From the NCBI RefSeq assembly GCF_018122735.1, contig NZ_JAGRRD010000001.1:1318375-1382374 (forward strand): a DNA stretch of 64,000 nucleotides, in the 5' to 3' direction. Each line of letters begins with the position of its first letter. The stretch's first letter is position 1. Shown here one piece after another: positions 8,701 to 17,271 of this stretch. The position numbers and the translations under genes were made by a program. The notes beneath the pieces were generated by a model, which did not search any database, was not told the origin of the DNA, and saw nothing but the letters and a program-made list of their open reading frames with translations. The stretch is from Azoarcus sp. L1K30. GTDB taxonomy: Bacteria > Pseudomonadota > Gammaproteobacteria > Burkholderiales > Rhodocyclaceae.

Positions 8701-9118
8701 GGGCTGCCCTGGGAATTTTTGCGGACATTACGCCCTTTTTTTGCCCCAGTAAATAGAGAATCAGGAAGAGCGAGGTCGATCCATTGGCAAGGAAACCTCG
8801 TGGTTGTCCCGTCGCACCAAGACCATGGTAATCGTAATTCTGTCGCAGCAAGGAACTCCCCCGACAAGCTGTGAAGGCCTGCGGTAAATGCCTTGGGCGC
8901 GGTCAACGCTGCCGGAGGAGGAGAAGGGGCCGTTCCGTCACGATGGACTGCGCGCCAGGTCGAAATGGACAGGCGCCATTCCGTGGGTTACGACAACGTT
9001 GCACCTATCGGAGCGATTCAAGTTTCAAGTGTGTCGTCATGGGTGGCGGGAGTATCCCATATGACGTGCCGCGGCTGCGTGAAGGTTTACCGAACTTGTG
9101 CCCGACATCTTTTATCGG
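8701..9118. other. Gene-free stretch upstream of dcm
   Basis: No convincing gene. It must contain the dcm promoter. A CCCTGGG (a CCWGG-type site) lies within 10 nt upstream of the dcm start, where it could link expression to methylation state. Short open frames on the plus strand here have no recognisable content. Confidence 0.5.
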
Positions 9119-9146
9119 AGTTAACATAATACACATTATGGTTGTT
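9119..9146. other. Candidate XerCD/dif-like recombination site
   Basis: Read on the minus strand the 28 bases are AACAACCATAA, spacer TGTGTA, then TTATGTTAACT. The right arm matches the XerD-arm consensus TTATGTTAAAT at 10 of 11 positions. The spacer differs from TGTATA by one base. The left arm keeps only the conserved CATAA core. The site is AT-rich in GC-rich surroundings and sits exactly where the resolvase homology breaks off, with the resolvase stop codon inside the site. It may be an attachment site used by a Xer-exploiting element, a pdif-like site, or the chromosomal dif. Identified by eye only. Confidence 0.5.
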
Positions 9147-9502
9147 TTAGCAGCTTGGTTGCCTCGATCTTACTTTCGGTCATCTTCGGCTTGCGACCGC
9201 CCTTGCGGCCGAGCCGCCTCGCGACTTCCAGGCCAGTACGGGTGCGCTCGACAGTCAGTTCGCGCTCCATCTCAGCGAGGCTCGCCATGACGTGGAAGAA
9301 GAACCGGCCAAGTCGCCGTCCGGGCAACAAGTGTGTCGCCCTCGCGCAGCATTTCGAGCGTCTTGTCCAAGCCGGGCCGATCTGCTCGCGTGCCACTCAC
9401 CTTGTCCTCGAAGACCATTTTACATCCGGCCCTGATCAAGGCTTCGCGTTGCAGCTCCAGGTTCCGACCCTGCGTCGAAACGCGCACATAGCCGATCAAC
9501 AT
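9136..9502 (-). pseudogene. Serine recombinase (Tn3-type resolvase/invertase) remnant
   Basis: The N terminus 'MLIGYVRVSTQGRNLELQ', with the catalytic serine in 'RVST', runs to 'LREGDTLV'. Homology then resumes in another frame at 'GRFFFHVMASLAEMERELTV' and 'GRKGGRKPKM'. About 40 residues, including the conserved 'DRLGRS' region, are missing, with a frameshift at the join. The C-terminal HTH is cut off at 'KLLKQP', where the dif-like site begins. The gene is therefore dead by internal deletion, frameshift and truncation. It marks a former mobile element. Confidence 0.85.
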
Positions 9503-9654
9503 GGCTTTTCACGCGCCCGGCCGATGTGCCCAAGAACTGTCTGCATGACTTCTTCATGGGCATACGACCTGACGTTGGAGTCGTCCGTACGTCCAATCCA
9601 TCCTGTTCGACAAAGCAACGGCTTGCCATGACGCATGAGAATGATTTTCGTCAA
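9496..9654 (-). pseudogene. Histidine phosphatase (SixA/PGM-like) N-terminal remnant
   Basis: A TTG-initiated frame reads 'TKIILMRHGKPLLCRTGWI', the RHG phosphohistidine motif of histidine phosphatases. Homology is lost within about 10 further residues, and the frame ends at the resolvase start. Only about 52 residues remain of a domain that normally needs about 150. It seems to have been broken by insertion of the resolvase-bearing element. Identification rests on one motif. Confidence 0.5.
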
Positions 9655-9662
9655 GGCGCCGC

Positions 9663-10037
9663 TCACCCGAAATCGGCCGCCTCGTCGTCGTCGGCCTGGC
9701 GCACGATAGGCAGTTGCTCGAGCAATGTCGGCAGCCATTGCTGCACCGTATCCCACACTACATCGAGGTTTATGTCGAAATAGCCGTGAGCCATGCGGTT
9801 ACGCATGTTGCGCATGCTGCGCCACGGCACGTCGGCGTGCATCTGGGTGAATTCAGCATAACCGTCCATCACCTTTGCGGCGGCTTCGCCGATGATAATG
9901 AGGTTCATGATGACGGCTTGCTGGGTGCGCTTGTCACCCAGGAATTCGTCCTTAGCCATTCCTTCCACGAAGCTGCACGCATCGATTGCGGCTTGCTGGA
10001 TGTGGTCAAGGTAATCGGGCAGGCGATTCTCGCTCAT
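9663..10037 (-). CDS. hepT: HEPN-domain toxin, HepT-like
   Basis: A 124-aa all-helical HEPN protein with the RNase motif Rx4HxY visible as 'RNRMAHGYF' (about residues 81-89), preceded by 'VIMNLIIIGEAAAKV', typical of HepT (DUF86). HepT toxins cleave RNA and are silenced by MntA, which adenylylates the tyrosine of the motif. It starts inside the mntA stop (ATGA overlap), the standard order. Full length and intact, unlike its neighbours on both sides. Confidence 0.9.
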   Translation of the reverse strand: MSENRLPDYLDHIQQAAIDACSFVEGMAKDEFLGDKRTQQAVIMNLIIIGEAAAKVMDGYAEFTQMHADVPWRSMRNMRNRMAHGYFDINLDVVWDTVQQWLPTLLEQLPIVRQADDDEAADFG

Positions 10038-10324
10038 ACCGGCAGTGCCTCCGCGAGCACCTTGGCCCTGAACTTTGGCGGCAGATCGCCGGGTGTCAGT
10101 AAATCGACGTCCACGCCGAGCAGCGACTTCAGCTCTTCCTCCAAATCGCCCAGGTCCAACAGCGTCGCACCAGGCAGCGCATCGACCAGCAGATCAAGAT
10201 CGCTGCCATCCCGGTCGGTGCCATGCAGAACCGAACCGAAGACGCGCGGGTTGGCGGTGCGGAAGCGACCAACCACTTCACGCACTGCGCTTCGCTTCAT
10301 GTCAAGCACAACAGACGGTCGCAT
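10034..10324 (-). CDS. mntA: MNT-domain nucleotidyltransferase antitoxin, MntA-like
   Basis: A 96-aa minimal nucleotidyltransferase with the signature 'GSVLHGTDRDGSDLDLLVD' (GSx10 followed by the catalytic DxD). It partners the HEPN toxin directly downstream, probably adding AMP to HepT. No clear ribosome site precedes 10324; an internal ATG at 10300 ('MKRSAVREV') is an alternative start. Confidence 0.9.
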   Translation of the reverse strand: MRPSVVLDMKRSAVREVVGRFRTANPRVFGSVLHGTDRDGSDLDLLVDALPGATLLDLGDLEEELKSLLGVDVDLLTPGDLPPKFRAKVLAEALPV

Positions 10325-10598
10325 GGATACCCAATCTTATCGAAACTCACAGAGATAATATGCAATCAAGAATAGCGCTTCAAGAACTATTATCGAGGAT
10401 CAAAATACTCTGATTCCCAGTTTCGCGCCCGTTGCCTTGGCGGGTTTTCTTGGGGCGATCGCCAAGGAACATGTTCGCGTGCTGCACGTCACGATGGCCG
10501 CCGGCAAGTCCCCGCCCCCCTTCGACTTCATCGGCCAAATCGGCTTCGGCAAGTCTGTGGCCATCCCGCTTGCCTGAGCGCCATCCAGAGGCGTGAGC
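10325..10598. other. Gene-poor junction between mntA and the Fic remnant
   Basis: No frame here matches a family I know. It should hold the mntA promoter. The GC-rich part (10410-10570) reads like decayed coding DNA on the plus strand but cannot be named. Confidence 0.4.
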
Positions 10599-10790
10599 AT
10601 GAAGACCCGTATTCAGGCGCTCGTCTCCTTCCGGGCCGCGCACGATAAGCGCATCCGCCCCGAAGCCGCGCTGCCGCTCTACCACCTTTTTCTCGCCGGC
10701 CCGACCTCACGCGCGGAGTTTCAGCAGATGGCCGGCCTGGGCGAACGTACTGCCCGCGCGCTTCTATCGCACCTCATCGAAACCGGCTTG
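10599..10790 (+). pseudogene. Fic-family protein C-terminal wHTH remnant
   Basis: About 64 residues ('RIRPEAALPLYHLFLAGPTS', 'EFQQMAGLGERTARALLSHL', 'IETGL') match the C-terminal winged-helix tail of large Fic/DOC proteins. The catalytic Fic core (HPFxxGNGR) is absent upstream, and the match stops at 'ETGL', just before rluA. It is a fragment left by deletion. Confidence 0.55.
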
Positions 10791-10870
10791 TCTGGCGCCG
10801 CCCGGAATTGCTTGAGAACGCACTTACGGGGACAATCCGCGTCCGAACAAGTCGACTCCAACCGCGCTGG

Positions 10871-11533
10871 ATGCACGCCCAAGCCTACACGCCACCGCCA
10901 CACGCGCCGTTGAACTACCTCTACAGCGACAGCGACCTCGTCGTGACGGAAAAACCGTCGGGTCTGTTGTCGGTGCCCGGGCGCGGTGCGGACAAGTCCG
11001 ACTGCCTGATCTCGCGGGTGCAGCTCGACTATCCCGACGCCCAGATCGTGCATCGCCTCGACATGGAGACGTCCGGCCTCATGGTGCTGGCCCGCCACGC
11101 CGAGGCGCATCGCCGGCTCAGCATCCTGTTCCAGGACCGCATCGTGAAAAAGCGCTACGTCGCCGTGGTGGATGGATTGCTGGCGGCCGATCGAGGCACG
11201 GTCGAACTTCCCCTCATCACCGACTGGCCAAACCGGCCGCTGCAGAAGGTGGACTTCTCGATCGGCAAGCCTTCCACCACGCATTATCGCGTGATGTCGC
11301 GTGACTTTAGGCTGGAGGCGACGCGGGTCGAACTGTCGCCGTTCACCGGGCGCAGTCACCAGTTGAGGGTGCATTTGCTGGCGCTGGGCCATCCGATCCT
11401 GGGAGATGCGTTATATGCAACGGCGCCGGCAAGGGCAAAAGCAGGCCGCCTGCTCCTGCACGCAACACGTCTTGAATTTCCCCATCCACTCGGCGGCGAT
11501 CGCCTGAGCTTCGACTGCCCCGCATCTTTCTGA
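10871..11533 (+). CDS. rluA: RluA-type pseudouridine synthase
   Basis: A 220-aa enzyme of the RluA family, converting uridine to pseudouridine in 23S rRNA and/or tRNA. Motif II 'IVHRLDMETSG' with the catalytic Asp lies near residue 61, and 'GRSHQLRVHL' near residue 160. The length equals E. coli RluA (about 219 aa), favouring the dual 23S U746/tRNA U32 enzyme. I chose ATG 10871 because upstream codons belong to the decayed Fic region. It is the first core-like gene after the island. Confidence 0.85.
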   Translation: MHAQAYTPPPHAPLNYLYSDSDLVVTEKPSGLLSVPGRGADKSDCLISRVQLDYPDAQIVHRLDMETSGLMVLARHAEAHRRLSILFQDRIVKKRYVAVVDGLLAADRGTVELPLITDWPNRPLQKVDFSIGKPSTTHYRVMSRDFRLEATRVELSPFTGRSHQLRVHLLALGHPILGDALYATAPARAKAGRLLLHATRLEFPHPLGGDRLSFDCPASF

Positions 11534-11789
11534 CGTCCCGGACCCGGATGTCGGAGTCCGTGACCGCACCCCGCGCCAGCGACAACGCACCCGTAAGTCG
11601 TGATCTTCGGTCGTCAATTTGACAGAGACCCTGCCCCCCCGTGTGCGCACGAGTATGAAGTCAGTTCCTCCGCGGATAACTTATGTATTTCTGGCACGCC
11701 GCGTAATCGATGCGTCGCATTGAGCTTCAGGGATTTTATTGGTGTTTCCGCATCGAACACCGGACGAATCACATCGAGGAGGAAGAACT

Positions 11790-12218
11790 GTGGACAGGAC
11801 CGAAACCAAGGTGCGTCACCCGATCATTCAGCAGATGGCGCTAACTCAGGCACTGGCCCGAGCCGAATGGGATGCGGCCCAACGCATTCTGAACATCCAC
11901 CACGCCGGGGTGCGCCGACTGATGAACCTGCCCAGTGGCCTGGGAAAAAATGAGAAATACACCGCGCGTGGTGACATCGCAGAGCTGACGGGCTGGTGGG
12001 CCGATCTGTATCGGCAATCGATCGCAAACACGATGGAAGTCTCGGCTATCTCGATGAGTACCCTGAGCGAGATACAGACCGTAATCATCAAGAGTAGCCA
12101 CGAGATCATTCCCCTGCTCCAGGGAGAATGGCGCGACGAGGTCGAGCATCTGAGTCGGGCCATGGCCTCCACGATGCCGGCCGGATTCATGCCGGCACAT
12201 CACGCCAAGGCCGCCTGA
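11790..12218 (+). CDS. Phasin-like protein
   Basis: A 142-aa, mostly helical protein. The GTG start has a strong GAGGAGGAAG ribosome site. Segments such as 'WWADLYRQSIANTMEVSAIS' and the amphipathic helices resemble phasins, which coat polyhydroxyalkanoate granules or act as stress-associated chaperones. The similarity is general and not motif-specific. It precedes the PAS-GGDEF gene by 29 nt in the same direction. The 256 nt between rluA and this gene hold no recognisable gene. Confidence 0.5.
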   Translation: MDRTETKVRHPIIQQMALTQALARAEWDAAQRILNIHHAGVRRLMNLPSGLGKNEKYTARGDIAELTGWWADLYRQSIANTMEVSAISMSTLSEIQTVIIKSSHEIIPLLQGEWRDEVEHLSRAMASTMPAGFMPAHHAKAA

Positions 12219-12247
12219 CCTCCGCCAACGAGCCCGGAGGAAGAGCA

Positions 12248-13648
12248 ATGAACCAACTTCGATCGAGTGCGATCAATGTGTCGCATTCGCCCTCAGGCAT
12301 ATCCGACAGGGCGCAGGCATGCGCTGGCGACAATTTTCCCCCGCTCACAGATCAGGCCGTGCTGCTAGCCAGATCGTGCGGCACGATCGAATTTTGCACC
12401 GGGCCGGCCCGGCAACTTCTCAAGTCAACCGAGCAACTCGAAGGCAGGAATCTGGCCGACCTACTGCCGGGTATGCCCCTCCAAGTGAAGACTCCCGGGT
12501 ACAACTGCGCCTACCTCGCCTTCAATCATCCACCGGGCAGCTGGCATGGCCTCACGGTGAGTGGCACGCGCGGGGAAACGATCCGCCTCGCAGCGTCCTT
12601 TCTCATCATCCCTGTGGGCCAGAGCAGCTGCATCCTGATTGGCCTGCGTCCGGCGGAATGCGCGTCGCCCGCCGAAGAGCACTTCCAGCGCTTCCTGACC
12701 TTACTGGAAGGCAGCGGCGAAGCCGTCATGGTGACCGACACGCAGGGGATCGTAGAGTACGTCAATCCGACCTACGAACGTATCAGCGGCTGGCAGCGCC
12801 ACGAACTCGTCGGCCGTCGACCTCCGCACGCAGCATTCGCGGCGACAACCGGTGGGTCCGACACTGGCAACCCGATTGGCGATTCCCTGCGCACAGGGAG
12901 GGTGCGCAATGGCCGCATCCGGTACCTCGACGAGCGAGTGCGCCCCTTCAGCGACCGCGCCGGCCGCGTGACGCATTACGTGCGCACCGTACGCGACGTG
13001 AGCCGTCGAATCGCCCACGAGCTTGCACTACAGCGCCGCGCGAACTTCGATAACCTGACTGGGATCGCCAACCGCCACCTGCTGATCCAGCGCCTGAACC
13101 AGGAAATCTCACGCGCGGGCCGCACAAACGGCGCCTTTGCCTTGATCTGCGCCGACATGGACCGGCTCAAGGCCATCAACGATACTTTTGGACATGCTGT
13201 CGGCGATGCAGCGATCCGTGGCGTGGCCGCGCAATTGGTCCGCTGCGTGCGCGAAATGGACACCGTGGGCCGCTTTGGGGGCGACGAGTTTCTGTTGATC
13301 ATCCCCGGCCTGCACCTGCACGACGATGTCGATGCTCTGCTCGGCAAACTGGTTGCCTCGGTCCGGGACATCCGCGTGGATACCCCCTCACCTCCGACGC
13401 TCGCCGTGAGTGCCGGTGCCGCGGTGTTCCCCTGCGATGGTCAAAGTGCCGAGCTGCTATTGCAGGCAGCCGACGCGGCGATGTACAAGGCCAAACGTCT
13501 CGGTGGCAATCGATACTGGCCGTGCATTGCGCCGGCACCTATCGCCGTGCCCGCGCAGGCCGACGGGCTGACCGTACGAAGTCTGTACGCCGTGCCGGTG
13601 CCACCGCCGACCGTTGCCGCGACAGCGCATCGGCATGCTGGCCGATGA
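12248..13648 (+). CDS. PAS-PAS diguanylate cyclase
   Basis: A 466-aa cytoplasmic sensor. The N terminus contains a degenerate PAS-like region (about 30-140) and a clear PAS (about 150-260, 'VTDTQGIVEYVNPTYERISG'). A GGDEF domain follows, with the active site 'GRFGGDEFLLII' near residue 344. An RxxD inhibitory site ('REMD') lies exactly five residues upstream, so an active, product-inhibited cyclase is expected. The ATG at 12248 has GGAGGAAGAG. It is probably co-transcribed with the phasin-like gene and feeds c-di-GMP signalling into this stress cluster. Confidence 0.88.
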   Translation: MNQLRSSAINVSHSPSGISDRAQACAGDNFPPLTDQAVLLARSCGTIEFCTGPARQLLKSTEQLEGRNLADLLPGMPLQVKTPGYNCAYLAFNHPPGSWHGLTVSGTRGETIRLAASFLIIPVGQSSCILIGLRPAECASPAEEHFQRFLTLLEGSGEAVMVTDTQGIVEYVNPTYERISGWQRHELVGRRPPHAAFAATTGGSDTGNPIGDSLRTGRVRNGRIRYLDERVRPFSDRAGRVTHYVRTVRDVSRRIAHELALQRRANFDNLTGIANRHLLIQRLNQEISRAGRTNGAFALICADMDRLKAINDTFGHAVGDAAIRGVAAQLVRCVREMDTVGRFGGDEFLLIIPGLHLHDDVDALLGKLVASVRDIRVDTPSPPTLAVSAGAAVFPCDGQSAELLLQAADAAMYKAKRLGGNRYWPCIAPAPIAVPAQADGLTVRSLYAVPVPPPTVAATAHRHAGR

Positions 13649-13663
13649 TGGGGCTCGACACCG

Positions 13664-14536
13664 ATGCGGCAGGAAACCACTGTCATACCCTTTGCCCAGA
13701 ACGGTCTGGGCGAGAAGATGGACGGACCGGACGATGCCACGGACCTGCTCCGCCAAATCAGCCACGGGCGGATCAGCGCCGGTGCGCTGGCCCGATTCGT
13801 AGGGCTGCCGCTCGCCCCTGCCCCGCACCCCGAATGGACCCGCTTCATGTGCCGCCGGTTGCGGCACGGCGATATCCCCGTCCGCGCGGGAGACCCGTGC
13901 CAGCATCTCTACGTGGTCATCCGTGGCAGCTTCTGCACGCGGACGATCGATGCTGCGGGCAAGGCGCGCGTCATCGCCTTCGAGCGCGCCTCAGATACGC
14001 TCGGGCTGGACGGGCTCGCGTCGGGTCGGTACACGACCGAATCCATCGCCCTGGAGCTGACTGACGTGGCTGTAATCCCGCTCGCAGGTCTGGCTCGCCC
14101 GGGGTATGAGGGCGCCGCCCTGCGCACGTTCATCTACCGGCTGCTGGGACGCCAGATTCTCCGCAACCAGGCCATGATGGCCATGATGGCCGCTTCGCGA
14201 GCAGTCACACGCCTTGGAGCCTTCCTGTTCGACTGGCATGCGCGCAGCGATGCGTCCCTTCGCTTTGCTCTGCCGATGCGTCGCACGGATATCGCCTCGC
14301 TTCTCGGTTTGAGCAAGGAGACGGTGAGTCGCACCTGTTCGACGCTTGACCGCACTGGAATCGTTGTCATGCGCCGACAACGTGTCACCGTGCTCGATCG
14401 CGAGGCGCTGCACCGCACTGCAACCGGGGCAATCCCGTCTGGTGCCACCCGGTCGCCGGTCCGGCGCACGTCGTCTTCCGCCCCTGCACATGGAGTCTTC
14501 GCGGCCGATGATCTCGTCCTCTTGCACCGAGATTGA
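13664..14536 (+). CDS. Crp/Fnr-family transcription regulator
   Basis: About 290 aa. A cNMP-binding-like beta barrel (about 60-160, 'HGDIPVRAGDPCQHLYVVIR') is followed by the long helix and a Crp-type wHTH 'RRTDIASLLGLSKETVSRT' (about 203-221). The N terminus shows no Fnr-type Cys cluster, so it is nearer FixK/Dnr types. A poorly conserved tail of about 45 residues follows the wHTH. It lies just ahead of the FixL/FixJ-like pair. The start (13664, or ATG 13718) is uncertain for lack of a good ribosome site. Confidence 0.85.
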   Translation: MRQETTVIPFAQNGLGEKMDGPDDATDLLRQISHGRISAGALARFVGLPLAPAPHPEWTRFMCRRLRHGDIPVRAGDPCQHLYVVIRGSFCTRTIDAAGKARVIAFERASDTLGLDGLASGRYTTESIALELTDVAVIPLAGLARPGYEGAALRTFIYRLLGRQILRNQAMMAMMAASRAVTRLGAFLFDWHARSDASLRFALPMRRTDIASLLGLSKETVSRTCSTLDRTGIVVMRRQRVTVLDREALHRTATGAIPSGATRSPVRRTSSSAPAHGVFAADDLVLLHRD

Positions 14537-14641
14537 TCTGGCTCACGAATGACGTTGCCGACACTCGCTAGGATAATACCTGCGCTCGCTGCCAACGCCG
14601 GACTGGGATGCGGGCCGGTAGCGCGAACAGGGGAGGCCGTC

Positions 14642-16081
14642 ATGACCCACGAACTGAGCGATGATCTGCTGCAAGTGTTCAATGCTTCGGTCGATGCCAT
14701 GCTCATCGCCGACACCAGCGGCGGCATCCGCAGGGCGAATCTGGCCCTGGCCAGACTGTTCGGTCTTGCCCAGCCGCTGCCGCCCGGACTCACCGTGAAT
14801 GACCTCATCCCCGAGCGTCTGCGTGCCCTCCATGCACGCCACACGGCCGCCTACGCCCGAAACCCTGAGGCCCGACCGATGAACATCGGTCGGCTCCTGC
14901 ACGCGCGTCGTGCCGACGGCAGCGAATTCCCGGCCGAGGTCAGCCTCAGCCCCCTCCCCGGCGGCAGGGTGCTGGCGACCGTACACGACGCCAGCGCGCG
15001 CATCGAGGCCGAAGCGCGCACGCGGCAATGGGCGCAGCGCTATGCCAGCCTGCTCGGGGCCATTCCCGACATCGTTGTGGAGATGGACCGAGAACATGTG
15101 CTGACATGGGGCAATGCCGCCGCATATCACTTCTTTGGCGACCATTTCGTCGGCCAGCCCATCGCCCGCTTCCATACCGAACACCAGTCCATACCGGATA
15201 TGTGCGCCGAGTACGAAGCCTGGTTCAGCCGCAGTGACGGCCAGCGCCGGCTCTTGTCCTGGTGCTGCCACCGCCTGACCAATGAGGGCAGAACATCCGG
15301 TCACTGTTTGTGCTCGGCACGGGACATGACCGAACGCCATCGCGATGCAGACGCACTTCGCGCATTGCGCATACAGATGCGCCATCTGCACGCCCTGCAG
15401 ATCGCTGGCCAGACCGCGCGCAAGATCGCGCACGACCTCAACCAGCCTTTGAACGCCGTCTCCGCCTATGCCACCGCCGCCCTGCGCCTGCTGGGCGACG
15501 GTCAGGACGAGCACACGCGCCTGCGTGAAGCCCTCGAGGGCTGCAGCGAAGAGGCTGATCGTGCGGGCGCAGTGATGCATGAATTGATGAACTTCCTCGA
15601 GCGTGACGGCCTGAAGCCGGCGCCGGTCGACTTGCCTCTGGCGATCCACAATGTGGTGAAGCTGTGCCATGACGATGGCTACAGGGACACCCGCTTCGAT
15701 GTCGACATTGCGCCTGACCTGTGGCCGATCGTAGGCGACCAGCGCCAGATCGAAAGCGTGGTTCACAGCCTGATTACCAACAGCGTCGAGGCCCTCCGTA
15801 TCGCCGGCGTCGACCTGCCGTCGATCCGCGTCGAAGCACGCAATGACATCGCGCATCAGGCGGTACAGATTTCGCTTAGCGACAACGGGCCGGGGCTGGA
15901 CGCACAGGTCGCAGCGCAGGCTTTTTCTCCGTTCTTTACAACCAAACGGCAGGCAATGGGGCTAGGCCTCACCATCTCCCGCGCGCTGGTCGAAGCCGCC
16001 GGAGGAGAGCTGTGGTACGACCCCGAGGCTGGCCCTGGCGCAACCTTCCGCTTCACCGTGCCAATTGAGGCACCGACATGA
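14642..16081 (+). CDS. PAS-PAS histidine kinase, FixL-like
   Basis: A 479-aa soluble sensor kinase. Two PAS domains (about 10-125 and 135-255) precede the H box 'KIAHDLNQPLNAVSAYA' (His near 263), the FixL/HELNQPL subclass. The HATPase has N box 'SLITNSVEAL', G1 'SDNGPGL' and G2 'GLGLTI'. No haem-ligand pattern was verified, so the signal (oxygen, redox) is open. The ATG at 14642 follows GGGGAGG. Its stop overlaps the regulator start (ATGA), making a coupled pair. Confidence 0.9.
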   Translation: MTHELSDDLLQVFNASVDAMLIADTSGGIRRANLALARLFGLAQPLPPGLTVNDLIPERLRALHARHTAAYARNPEARPMNIGRLLHARRADGSEFPAEVSLSPLPGGRVLATVHDASARIEAEARTRQWAQRYASLLGAIPDIVVEMDREHVLTWGNAAAYHFFGDHFVGQPIARFHTEHQSIPDMCAEYEAWFSRSDGQRRLLSWCCHRLTNEGRTSGHCLCSARDMTERHRDADALRALRIQMRHLHALQIAGQTARKIAHDLNQPLNAVSAYATAALRLLGDGQDEHTRLREALEGCSEEADRAGAVMHELMNFLERDGLKPAPVDLPLAIHNVVKLCHDDGYRDTRFDVDIAPDLWPIVGDQRQIESVVHSLITNSVEALRIAGVDLPSIRVEARNDIAHQAVQISLSDNGPGLDAQVAAQAFSPFFTTKRQAMGLGLTISRALVEAAGGELWYDPEAGPGATFRFTVPIEAPT

Positions 16082-16725
16082 ACACGCGTTGCATCTGCGA
16101 TCCTATGGTGTTCATCGTCGACGACGATGCCGGCGTTCGTCGCAGCCTGCGCATGTTGATGGAAAGCGCCGGCCACACTGTGGCCAGCTTCGATAGCGCC
16201 GAGGCCTTCCTCAAGGCCTGCCGCCCCGACTGGCGTGGTTGCGTCATCCTCGACGTCCACCTTGGTGGCATGAATGGCCCGGCCCTGCACGCGCTCCTCA
16301 CTGCACGCGGAATCACCCTGCCGATCATCTACCTCACCGCGCACGGCGACGTGCCTGGCGCCGTGCAGGCGATGCGCCGCGGCGCAGTCGACTTCCTCCT
16401 CAAGCCGGTACGCGGTCAGCACCTGCTCACTCAAGTGGAAACTGCCTTGGCGAGCCAGCATATGGCCGATCTGACACCTGCGCCTCCAGCGCCGCTGGGC
16501 AAGCTCACGCCGCGGGAAGTTGAAATCGCCGAGCTGGCATTTGCGGGGCTTACCAACAAGGAGATCGCGCGTCAGCTGAGCATCAGTCATCGCACCGTCG
16601 AATACCACCGCACCCAGATCCTGCACAAGACTGGCACAACGTCCTTTGTCCAACTCGCTTCACGACTGACGCTGCGCCACGAGCCCGATCATGCGCGTAC
16701 GCCGGGCGACCCACCGGGTCCTTAA
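16078..16725 (+). CDS. FixJ-like response regulator (REC-LuxR HTH)
   Basis: A 215-aa regulator. The receiver has acidic 'VDDDAG' (about 15-20), phospho-acceptor Asp in 'VILDVHLGGMNG' (about 59), Thr in 'LTAHGD' and Lys in 'LLKPV'. The LuxR/FixJ-type HTH is 'LTPREVEIAELAFAGLTNKE' and 'SHRTVEYHR' (about 142-190). Coupled by ATGA to the FixL-like kinase, it probably activates genes in this cluster. Confidence 0.93.
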   Translation: MNTRCICDPMVFIVDDDAGVRRSLRMLMESAGHTVASFDSAEAFLKACRPDWRGCVILDVHLGGMNGPALHALLTARGITLPIIYLTAHGDVPGAVQAMRRGAVDFLLKPVRGQHLLTQVETALASQHMADLTPAPPAPLGKLTPREVEIAELAFAGLTNKEIARQLSISHRTVEYHRTQILHKTGTTSFVQLASRLTLRHEPDHARTPGDPPGP

Positions 16726-16732
16726 TGGTGTC

Positions 16733-17003
16733 TCAGCAAGAAGCTGGTCGACACGCTTGCCCACCAAAGGACGCCACCGGGTTGGGCACTCCACACACCA
16801 CTTGGGGGTCACCTTTCCGGCAGCGGTCGCAAGCCCGCTCCTGCTCCTGGCGCACCGCAGCCTGGACCGCGGCAGATGGAACCGGGCCGGCCGATGGTGA
16901 CCGGGGCGTGAGCCCCCGGAAACAGCACGACATGACGCACTGGCAGAACGATGAGCGCATCAGGCGGGAATGCCTGTTCGGACGGTGTCGGCGCCGCCTG
17001 CAT
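16733..17003 (-). pseudogene. Lon protease N-terminal remnant, frameshifted
   Basis: From ATG 17003 the frame reads 'PPDALIVLPVRHVVLFPGA' and 'PVTIGRPGSI', unmistakably the start of the Lon N-terminal domain. The match then shifts frame to 'AAVQAAVRQEQERACDRC' and 'GDPQVV', corresponding to the next Lon segment. Nothing of the AAA+ or protease domains follows. It is a decayed fragment of about 80 codons next to hsp20, a frequent partner of lon in stress islands. The rest of 16726-17271 shows no other gene. Confidence 0.75.
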
Positions 17004-17271
17004 CTCGATATCCTGCGGGGGGGCGTCCTCTTGGTTGCATCGCTCGTCATCAGCCTCCCGGGAGCCCCCATTGCCTCGCTCCAGAACCAGACATGCGGAT
17101 CCTAGTCCCGCATCGCGACCTCCTCGAACGCCCAGATATCATAGAGGGCAGGCGCGAGCGCTGACGTAACGGGGGCAGTCGTCGCGCACAAAGAACCGTC
17201 GACTTGACACCCCCATCAAGCGCACCACCCACCCCCTGACGTCCAGGCGCAGACGCTTGATCCAAAAGACC

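Noticed and set aside
10380-10685. Minus-strand open frame of about 100 codons
   Set aside because: No recognisable content, and it lies antisense to the Fic remnant; probably an artefact of high GC.
16725-17105. Plus-strand 126-codon frame after the FixJ-like gene
   Set aside because: It is antisense to the Lon remnant and has no start signal or known domain.
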